From the NCBI GenBank assembly GCA_913055155.1, contig CAJXJR010000007.1, positions 62,001 to 126,000 of the forward strand: DNA of 64,000 nucleotides. Reading direction: 5' to 3'. How positions within the stretch are numbered: position 1 is the first letter of the stretch; every line of letters begins with the position of its first letter. Below are positions 20,163 through 29,748 of this stretch, piece after piece. The stretch is from an uncultured Erythrobacter sp. GTDB lineage: Bacteria; Pseudomonadota; Alphaproteobacteria; Sphingomonadales; Sphingomonadaceae. The notes under the pieces were generated by a model. The model was not told the origin of the DNA, ran no database searches, and was given only the letters and a program-made list of their open reading frames with translations. Made by a program: the position numbers and the translations under genes.

Positions 20163-20401
20163 TCGCCGCGGCGACGCAAGTCGTCGACCAGCCACAACCT
20201 GATGGCTGTTGCGAGGCCGGGCGCATGCTCGGCCTCGATTCGTTCGGCATCGATCCGCGCCACGACCGCGTTGAGCGGCAAGGCCTCGCGCGCTGCCACA
20301 TCGTGCAGCAGGTCCCAGAACAGGGGCTCGAGGCTGATCGAAGTCTTGTGACCAGCGATCTCGACCGAGCGTTTGACCGGCGGGTGGTAGATTTCAGCCA
20401 C
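20156..20401 (-). CDS. ribbon-helix-helix domain protein
   Basis: An 81-residue protein with the compact RHH_4-like pattern: RSVEIAGHKTSISLEPLFWD, then LNAVVARIDAERI. Members are presumed DNA-binding dimers, with no known target here. The start is a GTG at 20401 with GAGGGCC upstream; it lies 11 bp after phaB, so it is the second gene of that operon. The link with a PHB-synthesis gene might point to regulation, but this is only context. The C-terminus (WLVDDLRRRGDQ) is complete. Confidence 0.78.
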   Translation of the reverse strand: MAEIYHPPVKRSVEIAGHKTSISLEPLFWDLLHDVAAREALPLNAVVARIDAERIEAEHAPGLATAIRLWLVDDLRRRGDQ

Positions 20402-20412
20402 CGGCCCTCGCC

Positions 20413-21135
20413 TCAATACATGTGCTGGCCGCCGTTGATCGACAGCGTGGAGCCCGTGATGAAGGCGCCGTCCTCGCTGGCAAGGAAAGCCACGCCGCGG
20501 GCGATCTCGCTGGCATGGCCGAGGCGGCCGACCGGAATCTTCGCGACGATCTTTTCCAGCACGTTCTCCGGCACGGCGGCGACCATGTCGGTATCGATAT
20601 AGCCGGGCGCAATGGCGTTCACGGTGATGCCGTAGCGCGCACCTTCCTGCGCCAGTGCCTTGGTGAAGCCGTGGATGCCGCTCTTGGCGGCGGCGTAGTT
20701 CACCTGGCCATATTGCCCGGCCTGGCCGTTGATCGAGCCGATGTTGATGATGCGGCCCCACTTGCGGTCCTTCATCCCGGCAAAGGTGGCCTTGGCCATG
20801 TTGAAGCAACCGCCCAGGTTAGTGCGCATCACGTCGGTCCAGTCGTCGTAGCTCATTTTCATGAGCGTGCCATCACGCGTGATGCCGGCGTTGTTGACCA
20901 CCACGTCGATTGGGCCGACTTCCTCGGCGATCTTTTCGCAGGCGGCCAGCGTCGCCTCGTGGTCGCCCACGTCGAACTTGTAGGCGGGGATGCCGGTTTC
21001 ATCGGTGAACTTGCGGGCCTTTTCGTCGTTGCCGGCATAGCTGGCGACAACCGTGAAGCCGTCTTCCTTCAAGGCCTCGCAAATTGCGCGACCGATCCCG
21101 CGCGTGCCACCGGTGACCACTGCTACATGTGCCAT
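20413..21135 (-). CDS. phaB: acetoacetyl-CoA reductase
   Basis: A 240-residue short-chain dehydrogenase. Cofactor motif TGGTRGIG (residues 8-15), NNAGITRD, the Ser of INIGSING and the YAAAK catalytic pair are present, and the FNMAKATFAGM and GQYGQVNY segments match PhaB rather than FabG. It reduces acetoacetyl-CoA to (R)-3-hydroxybutyryl-CoA with NADPH for PHB synthesis. No phaA or phaC is adjacent; a PHB depolymerase gene lies at 43.7 kb. It precedes the RHH gene. Confidence 0.92.
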   Translation of the reverse strand: MAHVAVVTGGTRGIGRAICEALKEDGFTVVASYAGNDEKARKFTDETGIPAYKFDVGDHEATLAACEKIAEEVGPIDVVVNNAGITRDGTLMKMSYDDWTDVMRTNLGGCFNMAKATFAGMKDRKWGRIINIGSINGQAGQYGQVNYAAAKSGIHGFTKALAQEGARYGITVNAIAPGYIDTDMVAAVPENVLEKIVAKIPVGRLGHASEIARGVAFLASEDGAFITGSTLSINGGQHMY

Positions 21136-21200
21136 GCAATAAACCCCTTCGATTGCTGATCGTGTTGCGCAACAGTGTTAGCCTTGCGGCCCCTGTCGCG

Positions 21201-21227
21201 CAAAACAAAACCCCGCCGGAGCGGGGT
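21201..21227 (-). terminator. intrinsic terminator of the outer-membrane protein gene
   Basis: ACCCCGC (21210-21216) pairs with GCGGGGT (21221-21227) around a CGGA loop. Read on the minus strand the stem is followed by a T-rich TTTGTTTTG, suited to end transcription from the gene at 21255-22022 before phaB. Confidence 0.8.
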
Positions 21228-21254
21228 CCTTTCGAAATACAATTGCTCAGGGTG

Positions 21255-22022
21255 TCAGAAACGGAACTGCGTGCCGATGTATACGGCCTGGCTATCCTGC
21301 TGTTCGAGGTCGGGGACCGGGATCAGGTCGCGGTCCTGCTCGATCCGCACACCGGCGGTGATATCGAGGTTGCGCGTCAGGCTGTAGCTGCCGGCCACGT
21401 CCAGCATCTGGTCGGTCAGCGTTTCGCCCGAAACGGCGACATCATCGGCCGTGGAGTCTTCCTCCAGCTCGATGCGGGCGGCAAAGCGGCTCGGCTCGTC
21501 GCGCCTGGTGCTGCGCGGTGCGAACTGCGCCAGGTCGGGAATGCGCGCGTTCGAAAGGTTGGCCGAAAGGTCCGGCGCGGCGATGGTGCGCGCAGGGGCC
21601 TGGGCAAAGCTGGAATAGCCGCGCGCCAGGCCAAGGTTGTAGCGTGTGGGCGTGACGCGCAAGCCGATGGCAGTACCATCGTTGCCGCGCTGGGCGCCGA
21701 TGCCGGTGCTGGCTGCCAGCGCGTCTGCGGTCTGCTGGTCTACGCGGACAGCCACGGTGACAGAGCGCGCAACCGAGGAATCGGCAGCCCCTGCGGGCGT
21801 GAAGCGCAGCATGCGCGCATCGCCGCTGCGGCGCTCGATAAAATCGGCAAGGCGCGGGTCGGCGTCGGCCGGGGTGAAGGCGAGGAAGGCTTCGGGTGCG
21901 GTATCGTCCGCCCCGGACAGCGAGCCGAAAGCGAAGCCTGCCGTGGGTAGCGCAACAGCCAGCAGCGCAGCAGACGCGCCAAGCGCTGCCTTCCCTGCCA
22001 ATCCTGTACGCCTGTTCGACAT
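21255..22022 (-). CDS. hypothetical protein, probable outer-membrane beta-barrel
   Basis: A 255-residue protein with a signal peptide (about residues 1-31, ending GFA). No known domain is recognised. The C-terminal third has alternating polar and hydrophobic residues (MLDVAGSYSLTRNLDITAGV) and the protein ends GTQFRF with a terminal Phe, the usual signature of an outer-membrane barrel. The middle is low-complexity and rich in Ala, Thr and Arg. It is a single gene with its own terminator. The barrel call is inference. Confidence 0.65.
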   Translation of the reverse strand: MSNRRTGLAGKAALGASAALLAVALPTAGFAFGSLSGADDTAPEAFLAFTPADADPRLADFIERRSGDARMLRFTPAGAADSSVARSVTVAVRVDQQTADALAASTGIGAQRGNDGTAIGLRVTPTRYNLGLARGYSSFAQAPARTIAAPDLSANLSNARIPDLAQFAPRSTRRDEPSRFAARIELEEDSTADDVAVSGETLTDQMLDVAGSYSLTRNLDITAGVRIEQDRDLIPVPDLEQQDSQAVYIGTQFRF

Positions 22023-22342
22023 AATGCCCCTATCTATCCTCGACCCGATGGACCCTGCATGAACCGCATAGCCATACGAAACCTGCGAGTCGCCGTTATC
22101 AATACCCTAGTTACGACCGGATCATGACAAATTCCAGACATCGCTTTGCCGCGGCACGGCTTTTTGCGGACTGTTGCAGCTTCTCCACAACCAGGCGCCA
22201 CGGGCATTAAGCGGGCATTCACGGCGAATCGGCGCTTTTGTGACCGCAATGGTGCTTCGCAAGGCCGCTTCGCCTTGCCGCGGGCGGCATGCCCGTTATA
22301 GAGGCTGGCAACTGCGATGTTTTCGTGTTTACAGGACCAATG
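22023..22342. other. 320-bp divergent gap
   Basis: It separates the probable outer-membrane gene from the DUF3576-leuS operon. Apart from a promoter-like pair at 22275-22302 with a short inverted repeat (CGGGC and GCCCG) in its spacer, I see no gene, RNA or repeat. It presumably also holds the promoter of the minus-strand gene, which I could not place. Confidence 0.6.
22275..22302 (+). promoter_or_regulatory. candidate promoter of the DUF3576-leuS-lptE-holA operon
   Basis: TTGCCG (22275-22280) and TATAGA (22297-22302) are separated by 16 bp. The start would be near 22308, about 35 bases before the DUF3576 start codon. The spacer contains the inverted repeat CGGGC/GCCCG. Confidence 0.5.
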
Positions 22343-22804
22343 ATGGCTTTTTCCTCCCTCCGCACCTTCTCCCGCCACGTCGCTGGCGCCGCCATGCTGG
22401 GCACGGCCACGTTTGCGCTTTCCGCATGCGGGGGCGGCAACGACGAGCGGCTGCAGACCGACCTCGCCGCAGCGCGCGTTACCGCGATCGGGGTGAATTC
22501 CTACCTCTGGCGGGCCAGCCTGGAGACTCTCAGCTTCATGCCGCTGACGCAGGCAGACAGTTCCGGCGGTGTGCTGGTGACGGACTGGTACGCCGATCCC
22601 GACAACCCGAACGAACGGGTGAAGGTCTCCGTCGCCATCCTCGACCAGGACCTGCGCGCCGATGCGCTGCGCGTCGCCGCCAGCCGCCAGGTGCTGCAGA
22701 ACGGCGTATGGGTGGAAGCACCCGTGCAGGCTGCCACGGTGCAGCGGCTGGAAGACATCATCCTGACCAAGGCGCGCGACCTTCGCCGTTCCGCCGTCGG
22801 CTAA
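22343..22804 (+). CDS. DUF3576 family lipoprotein
   Basis: A 153-residue protein with a lipobox ALSAC (Cys29) and the DUF3576 core: IGVNSYLWRASLETLSFMPL and a C-terminal RDLRR. The family is found in alphaproteobacteria next to leuS and lptE, and its place here is the same, 21 bp upstream of leuS. The role is unknown; an envelope function fits the signal peptide and the neighbouring LPS-transport genes. ATG codons at 22340 and 22343 are adjacent; the second is better spaced from AGGA (six bases). Confidence 0.88.
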   Translation: MAFSSLRTFSRHVAGAAMLGTATFALSACGGGNDERLQTDLAAARVTAIGVNSYLWRASLETLSFMPLTQADSSGGVLVTDWYADPDNPNERVKVSVAILDQDLRADALRVAASRQVLQNGVWVEAPVQAATVQRLEDIILTKARDLRRSAVG

Positions 22805-22825
22805 CTTCCCTTAGGGGCAATTGAC

Positions 22826-25345
22826 ATGACTGCTGAACGATTCGATCCGGCAAGCGCCGACGGTCGCTGGCAAGCTGCGTGGGACGAAGCCCGGTGCTTC
22901 GAAGCCGACAGCGCCAGCGCCAAACCCAAGACCTATGTCCTGGAGATGTTCCCCTATCCCAGCGGGCGCATCCACATCGGCCACGTGCGCAACTACACCA
23001 TGGGTGACGTGCTGGCGCGCTATCACAAGATGCGCGGGCGCGAAGTGCTGCACCCGATGGGCTGGGACGCTTTCGGCATGCCGGCGGAAAACGCGGCGAT
23101 GGAAAAGGGCGTCCACCCCGGCGGCTGGACTTACGACAACATCGCCACGATGAAAGGCCAGCTGAAGCAGCTGGGCTTCGCGCTCGACTGGAGCCGCGAA
23201 TTCGCCACTTGCGACCCGGAATACTACGGCCACGAGCAGGCGCTGTTCATCGACCTGTTCGAGAACGGGCTGGTCTATCGCAAGGAAAGCGAGGTCAACT
23301 GGGACCCGGTCGACATGACCGTGCTCGCCAACGAGCAGGTGATCGACGGCAAGGGCTGGCGCAGCGGCGCCGAGGTGGAGAAGCGCAAGCTCAACCAGTG
23401 GTTCCTGAAGATCACCCATTTCGCCGAGGACCTGCTGGATGGCCTTTCCACGCTGGAGGACTGGCCGCAGAAGGTGCGGCTGATGCAGGAAAACTGGATC
23501 GGCAAGTCACAGGGCCTGGAATTCGCCTTCGACCTGTCGAACGGCGACACGCTGCCTGTCTACACCACCCGGCCCGACACCATTTTCGGCGCCAGCTTCG
23601 TCGCGGTGGCGGCAGACCACCCGGTGGCGCAGGCCGTGGCCGCAGACAGCACTGCAGCTAAGGACTTCATCGCCCTGTGCAAGAAGGGTGGCACCACGGC
23701 GGCTGAGCTGGAAACGGCGGAGAAGCTGGGCTTCGATACCGGCCTGACCGCGAAGCACCCCTTCACCGGCGAGGCGCTGCCCGTCTACATCGCCAATTTC
23801 GTGCTGATGGACTACGGCACCGGCGCCATCATGGCAGTGCCGGGGCACGACCAGCGCGACTTCGAATTCGCCACCAAGTACGGCCTGCCGATCCCGCGCG
23901 TGGTTGCCACCTCGGTTGAGGAAGCGGACAAGCCCTTCGCAGGTGAGGCCGAGGCAGGCGACGGGGTTATCGTCAACTCCGATTTCCTCACCGGCATGGC
24001 CGTGGAAGAGGCCAAGGCCGAAGTGATTTCCCGCGCCGAAGCGGGCGGTTGGGGCAAGGGCACCACGGTCTGGCGTCTGCGCGACTGGGGCGTTTCGCGC
24101 CAGCGCTACTGGGGCACGCCGATTCCCTTCATCCACTGCGATGATTGCGGCGTGGTGCCGGTGCCGAAAGACCAGTTGCCGGTGAAGCTGCCCGAGGATG
24201 TGAGCTTCGAGCAGCCGGGCAACCCGCTGCTGCGCCATCCGACGTGGAAGCACACCAGCTGCCCCAGGTGCGGCGGCGCGGCCGAGCGGGAGACCGACAC
24301 GCTCGACACCTTCGTCAACTCCAGCTGGTATTTCCTGCGCTTCGCCAGCCAGCCCGCGGACAAGCCGTTCGACGCTGCCGAAGTGGCGCAGTGGATGCCG
24401 GTGGACCAGTATATCGGCGGTATCGAGCACGCGATCCTGCACCTGCTCTATGCCCGTTTCTGGACACGCGCATTGGCGCATTGCGGCAAGCTGGAGGTGA
24501 AGGAACCCTTCGCTTCGCTGTTCACGCAGGGCATGGTCACGCACGAGACCTACAGCCGCAAGGATGGCCCGCGCGAGATCTACTACACGCCTGCCGAGGT
24601 CGAGCGTACCTCCGACGGTGCGACACTGAAGGCCGATGGCCAGCAGGTCGCAATCGGCAAGGTCATCAAGATGTCCAAGTCGAAGAAGAACGTGGTCGAC
24701 CCCGAGGACATCATCCGCGACTACGGCGCCGACGCGGTGCGCTGGTTCATGCTGTCGGACAGCCCGCCGGAGCGCGACCTGCCGTGGTCCGAAGCCGGGA
24801 TCGAGGGCTGCGGGCGCTTCGTCCAGCGCCTGTGGCGGCTGTTCGGCCAGTTCGACGCGGGCGCTTCGGGCGAGGACAAGGACCTTGCCCGCAAGACGCA
24901 CCAGACCGTGGCTGCCGTTGCCGAGGATATCGAGGCGCTGAGCTTCAACAAGGCCGTGGCGCGCATATACGAACTCACCAGCGCGGCGGAAAAGGCCAAG
25001 CCTTCGGCAGACCGGAACCACGCTATCCGCAGCCTGCTGCTGATGGCATCGCCGATGATGCCGCACTTGGCCGAGGAAGGCTGGTCGGCGATGGGCGGCG
25101 AAGGCCTTGTGGCCGAGGCAAGCTGGCCCGAAGTGGACGAAGCGCTGCTGGTCGACGACGAGGTTACCATCGCCGTACAGCACAAGGGCAAGTTGCGCGA
25201 TACGCTGACCGCGCCCAAGGATGCCTCGAAGGAAGACCTGGAGGCCCTTGCGCTGGCCAGCGAGAAGGTCCAGCGTTCGATCGATGGCGCCGAAATTCGC
25301 AAGGTGATCGTGGTGCCCGGCAGGCTGGTGAATATCGTTACATGA
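22826..25345 (+). CDS. leuS: leucine--tRNA ligase
   Basis: An 839-residue class I synthetase. HIGH is at residues 50-53 ([15 protein letters not shown]), the CP1 editing domain follows with [12 protein letters not shown] and [12 protein letters not shown], a zinc-finger-like CxxC region lies near 430-475, and KMSKS is at 615-619, followed by the anticodon-binding helices and C-terminal domain. The length is normal. It is 21 bp after the DUF3576 gene and its TGA overlaps the lptE ATG. No Leu-rich leader was found upstream, in contrast with thrS. Confidence 0.98.
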   Translation: MTAERFDPASADGRWQAAWDEARCFEADSASAKPKTYVLEMFPYPSGRIHIGHVRNYTMGDVLARYHKMRGREVLHPMGWDAFGMPAENAAMEKGVHPGGWTYDNIATMKGQLKQLGFALDWSREFATCDPEYYGHEQALFIDLFENGLVYRKESEVNWDPVDMTVLANEQVIDGKGWRSGAEVEKRKLNQWFLKITHFAEDLLDGLSTLEDWPQKVRLMQENWIGKSQGLEFAFDLSNGDTLPVYTTRPDTIFGASFVAVAADHPVAQAVAADSTAAKDFIALCKKGGTTAAELETAEKLGFDTGLTAKHPFTGEALPVYIANFVLMDYGTGAIMAVPGHDQRDFEFATKYGLPIPRVVATSVEEADKPFAGEAEAGDGVIVNSDFLTGMAVEEAKAEVISRAEAGGWGKGTTVWRLRDWGVSRQRYWGTPIPFIHCDDCGVVPVPKDQLPVKLPEDVSFEQPGNPLLRHPTWKHTSCPRCGGAAERETDTLDTFVNSSWYFLRFASQPADKPFDAAEVAQWMPVDQYIGGIEHAILHLLYARFWTRALAHCGKLEVKEPFASLFTQGMVTHETYSRKDGPREIYYTPAEVERTSDGATLKADGQQVAIGKVIKMSKSKKNVVDPEDIIRDYGADAVRWFMLSDSPPERDLPWSEAGIEGCGRFVQRLWRLFGQFDAGASGEDKDLARKTHQTVAAVAEDIEALSFNKAVARIYELTSAAEKAKPSADRNHAIRSLLLMASPMMPHLAEEGWSAMGGEGLVAEASWPEVDEALLVDDEVTIAVQHKGKLRDTLTAPKDASKEDLEALALASEKVQRSIDGAEIRKVIVVPGRLVNIVT

Positions 25346-25836
25346 TCCGCATTCTCGCCCCTCTTGGACTGCTGGCCACGCTGTCTGCGTGCGGCCTGCA
25401 GCCGATCTATGCAGGTGGCGGGAACGGCTTCGTGGCGCGCGAACTGGCAGCGATCGAGGTGCCCGCGATACCGGGGCGCGAAGGCTGGTTGGTGCGCAAC
25501 GCCCTGACCGATCGGCTGGGGCGCGGTGCCTCCGATGGCAACTCGCACTACCGGCTCGACGTGATCCTGGATGACCAGGTCGAGGGCCTGGGCCTACTGA
25601 CCGACGATACCATTGGCCGCGAACGCCGCATCCTGCGCGCCCGATACCAGCTGGTGGATGTCACTAGCGACACCATCCTTGTCGACGCCACGGCAGGCGC
25701 CGATGCCGGGATCGACGTGGTCTCTTCCGAATTCGCCACCATCGCGGCTGAGCAGACCGCGCTGGAGAACCTGGCGCAGGAAGTGGCGGACCAGATCGTC
25801 GTGCGGATCACCCGCACCTTGCGTGAGCGCCAATGA
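25342..25836 (+). CDS. lptE: LPS assembly lipoprotein LptE
   Basis: A 164-residue outer-membrane lipoprotein (lipobox TLSAC, Cys17, then GLQPIYAG, the typical alphaproteobacterial LptE start). It partners LptD to insert LPS in the outer leaflet. The remainder matches the LptE alpha/beta fold, ending in an arginine-rich [12 protein letters not shown]. Its ATG overlaps the leuS stop and its stop overlaps the holA start, so the three genes are translated as a coupled set. lptC and lptA lie just downstream on the other strand. Confidence 0.9.
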   Translation: MIRILAPLGLLATLSACGLQPIYAGGGNGFVARELAAIEVPAIPGREGWLVRNALTDRLGRGASDGNSHYRLDVILDDQVEGLGLLTDDTIGRERRILRARYQLVDVTSDTILVDATAGADAGIDVVSSEFATIAAEQTALENLAQEVADQIVVRITRTLRERQ

Positions 25837-26867
25837 AGGCCACCCAGCGCGACTATGCGCAAGCAGCGCGCAAGGCCGGCAAGAGCTTGCGCATCTGCTT
25901 TTTCTGCGGCGCCGACGAGGCGGGGGCCACTGCCGCTGCGAAAAAGCTGATCGCCGGGCTCGACGATCCGGGCGAGCGGCAGGAACTGACCGGGCAGGAG
26001 CTGCGCTCCGACCCCGTGCGGCTGGTCGACGAGGCACGCTCGACTTCCCTCTTTGGCGACAGTCGCCACATTTTCGTGCGCGCATCGGGCGAGGAAGCGC
26101 TGGAAGCGATCAAGACCTATTGCGACCTGGCCGACCGGGGCGAGGCCGAGGGCGCCTGGCCCATTTTCATCGTTGCCACCAGCGCCACCGACAAGTCGCG
26201 CAGCGCCAAGCTGCTGATCAAGCGCGCCGACGCCCTTGTCGCCGTGTTCTACCCGCCCGACCTGCGCTCCGTCACTGCCGACGTGCGGGCCATGGCCGAT
26301 GCGGCCGGCATGCGTCTCAACGGCAACCTTGCCGAACGCATTGCCCATGCTGCCGGGCTCGACGTGCGGCTGGCGCAAAGCGAGGTCGACAAGCTGGCGC
26401 TGTACCTCGATGCCTCGCCGCAGTCGCCCAAGCAGGCGAGCAACGACGACTTCGACATGATCGGCGCCTCCACCGAGGAAGACGGCTTCATGCCGCTGGT
26501 CAACGCAGCCCTCGGCGGAGAGGTGCGCAAGCTGCCGCATGAACTGCGGCGCCTGCGCGAGGTATCGCTGAACCCCGTCGGCGTGGCGCTGGCGCTGGAA
26601 CGGCGCGCAGCGCAGCTGGCGCGGCTTTCGGCCAACCTGCGCCCCGGTGACGACATGCAGAGCTTCCTCAAGTCGCAAGGCGTGTTCTTCCGCGAGCACC
26701 GCGAAGTGGGCGACCAGCTGCAGCGCTGGAGCGGCGGCAAGCTGGAACGGCTGGTGCCACGGCTGGCGGACCTGCACCGTTCGCTGCTGGCCAACAGCCA
26801 GACCGCCGAACTGATCCTGTCGCAGGAGCTGGCGCAGATCGCCCGCTATGCCGCCGCGCGGCGGTAG
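25833..26867 (+). CDS. holA: DNA polymerase III subunit delta
   Basis: A 344-residue clamp-loader subunit that opens the beta clamp. The sequence follows HolA: an early CFFCGADEAGATAAAKKLI in place of a P-loop, then TDKSRSAKLLIKRADALVAV and a C-terminal collar domain rich in Leu and Arg. The leuS-lptE-holA order is common in alphaproteobacteria. The ATG overlaps the lptE stop by four bases. It converges with lptA, leaving a 13-bp gap in which I see no clear terminator. Confidence 0.93.
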   Translation: MKATQRDYAQAARKAGKSLRICFFCGADEAGATAAAKKLIAGLDDPGERQELTGQELRSDPVRLVDEARSTSLFGDSRHIFVRASGEEALEAIKTYCDLADRGEAEGAWPIFIVATSATDKSRSAKLLIKRADALVAVFYPPDLRSVTADVRAMADAAGMRLNGNLAERIAHAAGLDVRLAQSEVDKLALYLDASPQSPKQASNDDFDMIGASTEEDGFMPLVNAALGGEVRKLPHELRRLREVSLNPVGVALALERRAAQLARLSANLRPGDDMQSFLKSQGVFFREHREVGDQLQRWSGGKLERLVPRLADLHRSLLANSQTAELILSQELAQIARYAAARR

Positions 26868-26880
26868 GAAAGCGAAAAGG

Positions 26881-27456
26881 TCAGTCGCCTTCGGGCACGG
26901 CGAAGGTGCCGGATACGCGGCCCGGCTGTCCGCCGCTTTGCGCGCCCACGCCATCCACGCTGGACAGCCCCGAGTTGAGGTCGATCACCAGCCGCCCACC
27001 GTCCAGCGTGTCGCTGCCGCGACGCAGCGCGACATTGCCCGACAGCACGATCACCCGGCGGTTGAAATCGTAGACCGCGGCATTGCCACTGGCGCGTTCG
27101 TTGCCGCGCGAGACGGTCACCCCGCCCGTCGCATCGATGCGCTGGATGCGCAGCGTGCCGGTGTCGGTATAGGCGACCGTGGTGCGCGCAGCGGTCAGCC
27201 GCAGGTCGCCCTGCTGGATCTCCACATCGCCCGACAATACCACGCGGTTCTGCCGGTCCTGCAGCTCGATTCGGTCGGCGGCATAGCTTACCGGCTGGTT
27301 GGAATTGAACCCGGCCAGCGACTGTGCCCCGGCCACCGAACCGAACGCCAGAGCGGCGATCCCGCCGGCCAGCAGGCCGCCGGCCATGCCCTTCAGGGCG
27401 AGGCGGGAGAGCGAAACACGCGATTGGGCATGGGTCATGCTGTCAGGCTCCGTCAT
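26881..27456 (-). CDS. lptA: LPS transport periplasmic protein LptA (OstA-like)
   Basis: A 191-residue exported protein with an N-terminal hydrophobic segment (GMAGGLLAGGIAALAFGSVAGA) and an OstA-type beta-jellyroll: PVSYAADRIELQDRQNRVVL, VYDFNRRVIVLSGNVAL. It bridges the periplasm between LptC and LptD. The start at 27456 is chosen because its ATG overlaps the lptC stop (ATGA); a second ATG lies six codons in. lptB, the ATPase usually found after lptA, is not here because holA converges directly. Confidence 0.88.
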   Translation of the reverse strand: MTEPDSMTHAQSRVSLSRLALKGMAGGLLAGGIAALAFGSVAGAQSLAGFNSNQPVSYAADRIELQDRQNRVVLSGDVEIQQGDLRLTAARTTVAYTDTGTLRIQRIDATGGVTVSRGNERASGNAAVYDFNRRVIVLSGNVALRRGSDTLDGGRLVIDLNSGLSSVDGVGAQSGGQPGRVSGTFAVPEGD

Positions 27457-28109
27457 TGGATTTCGTCGGGCAGGCGCAGGCGGCCCGGCACCATTCGCAG
27501 CCGGGCATTGCCGTCGAGCGAGATGACCCGCTCTTCAAGGTCGGCGTGCATGGCATCGGCAGAAAAGGTGCCGGCGGGAATTGCCCCGCTGACCTGCCCT
27601 TCGCCCACCAGGGTGCGGCTGGGCAGGTCTATCATCACGTTGCGGGCAATGAATTCATACCCATCGGTGGCGTTGAAGCGCACCATGCCGGGGATGCCCA
27701 CCTGTTCGTCATCGATATCGTAGGTGCCGCGCGGCGCGGTAAGCACGGCGGGGCCGCCGCTCAGCACGATGCGCGCGGTCAGGTCTTCCAGTTCGACAAT
27801 CGGCACGCTGTTGCTCTGCTGCACGGCTTCGCCGGCGACCAGGCTGAACGGGCGGCCGCGGCTGTCCTGCCCACGATACATGGCATTGTCGACGCGCAAC
27901 CGATCGTCGGCAATCGCCACCTTGTTGCGATCGAGCAGGAAGCTGATTTCCCCGCGCGGGGAAAGCGGCGTGATCAGCATCATCGCCGCCACCACGCCTA
28001 CCAGCGCCGGCAGCGCCACCGCCAGTACGCGCACGATCGTGTCGAGCGAAGAGCCCGGAGCGGCGAAGTGCTGGCGCCTGGTGCGGATGCGATCAGCGGC
28101 CTTGGTCAT
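27453..28109 (-). CDS. lptC: LPS export protein LptC
   Basis: A 218-residue bitopic inner-membrane protein: one transmembrane helix (VLAVALPALVGVVAAMMLI, about 28-46) and a periplasmic beta-jellyroll with VDNAMYRGQDSRGRPFSLVA and VELEDLTARIVL. It receives LPS from LptBFG and passes it to LptA. It follows rnd with a 23-bp gap and is coupled to lptA, the normal alphaproteobacterial order rnd-lptC-lptA. Confidence 0.9.
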   Translation of the reverse strand: MTKAADRIRTRRQHFAAPGSSLDTIVRVLAVALPALVGVVAAMMLITPLSPRGEISFLLDRNKVAIADDRLRVDNAMYRGQDSRGRPFSLVAGEAVQQSNSVPIVELEDLTARIVLSGGPAVLTAPRGTYDIDDEQVGIPGMVRFNATDGYEFIARNVMIDLPSRTLVGEGQVSGAIPAGTFSADAMHADLEERVISLDGNARLRMVPGRLRLPDEIQ

Positions 28110-28132
28110 CGGGTTTGCCTAAACGCCACGGG

Positions 28133-28753
28133 CTATGACTCGTGGCTGAAAATGTCCTTGTCTGCCCATCCGGCGATATCCAGCCGGGCACGGGTGGGGA
28201 GGAAGTCGTAGCACGCCTGCGCCATGTCCAGCCGGTCTTCGCGCTGCAGGCGTTCGATCATCACCTCGCGCAGGCGGTGCAGGTAGCGCACGTCGCTGGC
28301 GGCATATTCGCGCTGCGCATCGTTCAGTTCCGGCGCGCCCCAGTCGCTGGTCTGCTGCTGCTTGGAAATGCTCTCGCCCAGCAGCTCCTCCACCAGGTTC
28401 TTCAGGCCATGCCGGTCGGTGTAGGTGCGGGTCAGCTTGCTGGCGATCTTGGTGCAGAAGACCGGTGCGGCGGTGACCCCCAGGTAATGCTCGATCGCCG
28501 CCAGGTCGAAGCGGGCGAAGTGATAGATCTTGATCCGTGCCGGATCGGCCAGCAACGCCTTCAGGTTGGGCGCATCGTAGCTGCTGCCCTTGGCAAAGCG
28601 CACCAGGTGTTCATCGCCCTGGCCATCGCTGATCTGCACCACGCACAGGCGATCGCGCGGGGTGACAAGACCCATGGTTTCGGTGTCGACGGCCACCGGG
28701 CCATCGGCGAGCACGCCTGCGGGCAGGTCTTCTTCGTGGAAATGTACTGTCAT
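28133..28753 (-). CDS. rnd: ribonuclease D (3'-5' exonuclease)
   Basis: A 206-residue DEDD-type exonuclease. Exo I is AVDTETMGL (Asp23, Glu25), exo II lies in HFARFDLAAIEHYLG and exo III is YAASDVRYLHRL with its Tyr and Asp. It is only the exonuclease domain, without the HRDC domains of enterobacterial RNase D, which is usual next to lptC in alphaproteobacteria. It probably trims structured RNAs such as tRNA precursors. Upstream lies an inverted repeat that also touches the ung start. Confidence 0.9.
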   Translation of the reverse strand: MTVHFHEEDLPAGVLADGPVAVDTETMGLVTPRDRLCVVQISDGQGDEHLVRFAKGSSYDAPNLKALLADPARIKIYHFARFDLAAIEHYLGVTAAPVFCTKIASKLTRTYTDRHGLKNLVEELLGESISKQQQTSDWGAPELNDAQREYAASDVRYLHRLREVMIERLQREDRLDMAQACYDFLPTRARLDIAGWADKDIFSHES

Positions 28754-28825
28754 CGTGGTTTTGCCTTAGGCGGATTGGGGATTTGAGGGAAGGGCGGACT
28801 GGCTCTCCGGACATTGCCCCCCTAT

Positions 28826-28893
28826 CCGTTCGTGTCGAGCGAAGTCGAGACACGATCGACTTGCCGCCTCTCGACTTCGCTCGAGGCGAACGG
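28826..28893. repeat. 25-bp inverted repeat (dispersed-repeat-like) at the ung 5' end
   Basis: Left arm 28826-28850 and right arm 28869-28893 are inverted copies with only two mismatched positions, separated by 18 bp. The core TCGAGCGAAGTCGAGA occurs in both arms. It resembles a short intergenic repeat I associate with sphingomonad genomes. The right arm runs into the Shine-Dalgarno sequence of ung, so folding could limit its translation. Confidence 0.75.
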
Positions 28894-28901
28894 AGGTGTG
28901 C

Positions 28902-29585
28902 GTGAGCGAGACAATCCCCGAAAGCTGGGCCCCCGTGCTCGACCCCGTCCTGGCCACGCCCGAGGCGCGCAGGCTGGGCGGCTGGCTGCGCGCGGAGGAG
29001 GAGGCGGGCAAGGCGATCTTCCCGCCGCGCGGCATCCGGCTGAAGGCGCTGGAGCTCACCCCGCTCGACAGCGTGCGCGTGGTGATCCTGGGGCAGGACC
29101 CGTACCACGGCCCCGGCCAGGCGCACGGGCTGTGCTTTTCGGTGCCCGACGGGGTGCCGCCGCCTCCTTCGCTGAAGAACGTGTTCAAGGAGATGCAGAG
29201 CGATCTCGGACTGCCCGCGCCGGACCATGGCTCGCTGGAAAGCTGGGCGCGGCAAGGCGTGCTGCTGCTGAACAACACGCTGACCGTGCAGCAGGGCATG
29301 GCAGGCAGCCACGCGGGCAAGGGCTGGGACGCGATCACCGATGCCTGCGTTGCCGCCGTGGCAGAGCGCAGCGAGCCAAGCGTGTTCATCCTGTGGGGCA
29401 GCCATGCGCAAGGCAAGGCGGCGCGGATCCCGGCATTGCGCGACGGCGGCCCGCACCTGTTGATCAAGAGCCCGCACCCCAGCCCGCTGTCCGCCCATCG
29501 CGGGTTCTTCGGTTCGAAGCCGTTCAGCCGCGCCAATGCCTTCCTTGAACAGAACGGTCGCGGGACCATCGACTGGCAACTGTAA
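28902..29585 (+). CDS. ung: uracil-DNA glycosylase, family 1
   Basis: A 227-residue enzyme that removes uracil from DNA. The water-activating Asp is in VILGQDPYHGPGQAHGLCFS (Asp66) and the minor-groove loop in HPSPLSAHRGFFG is intact. A GTG at 28902 is preferred: GGAGG (28892-28896) is five bases upstream; a GTG at 28896 overlaps it. It is a single gene divergent from rnd, with a long inverted repeat across its leader. Confidence 0.95.
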   Translation: MSETIPESWAPVLDPVLATPEARRLGGWLRAEEEAGKAIFPPRGIRLKALELTPLDSVRVVILGQDPYHGPGQAHGLCFSVPDGVPPPPSLKNVFKEMQSDLGLPAPDHGSLESWARQGVLLLNNTLTVQQGMAGSHAGKGWDAITDACVAAVAERSEPSVFILWGSHAQGKAARIPALRDGGPHLLIKSPHPSPLSAHRGFFGSKPFSRANAFLEQNGRGTIDWQL

Positions 29586-29748
29586 GCGAAGCGGGCGCCG
29601 GCTAATGTGGAGCACGTGGAGCACTGTCCTGGAGGCAAAAACCCGTGCTTGCGGCGAAGGGTGTTTTCCATTCTGATTCAGGTGGTTGGGGCGGTTATCC
29701 ATGCGCGCGCTTTGACATTCGGCCCGCGAGTAGGAAAGCTGCGCCCCG

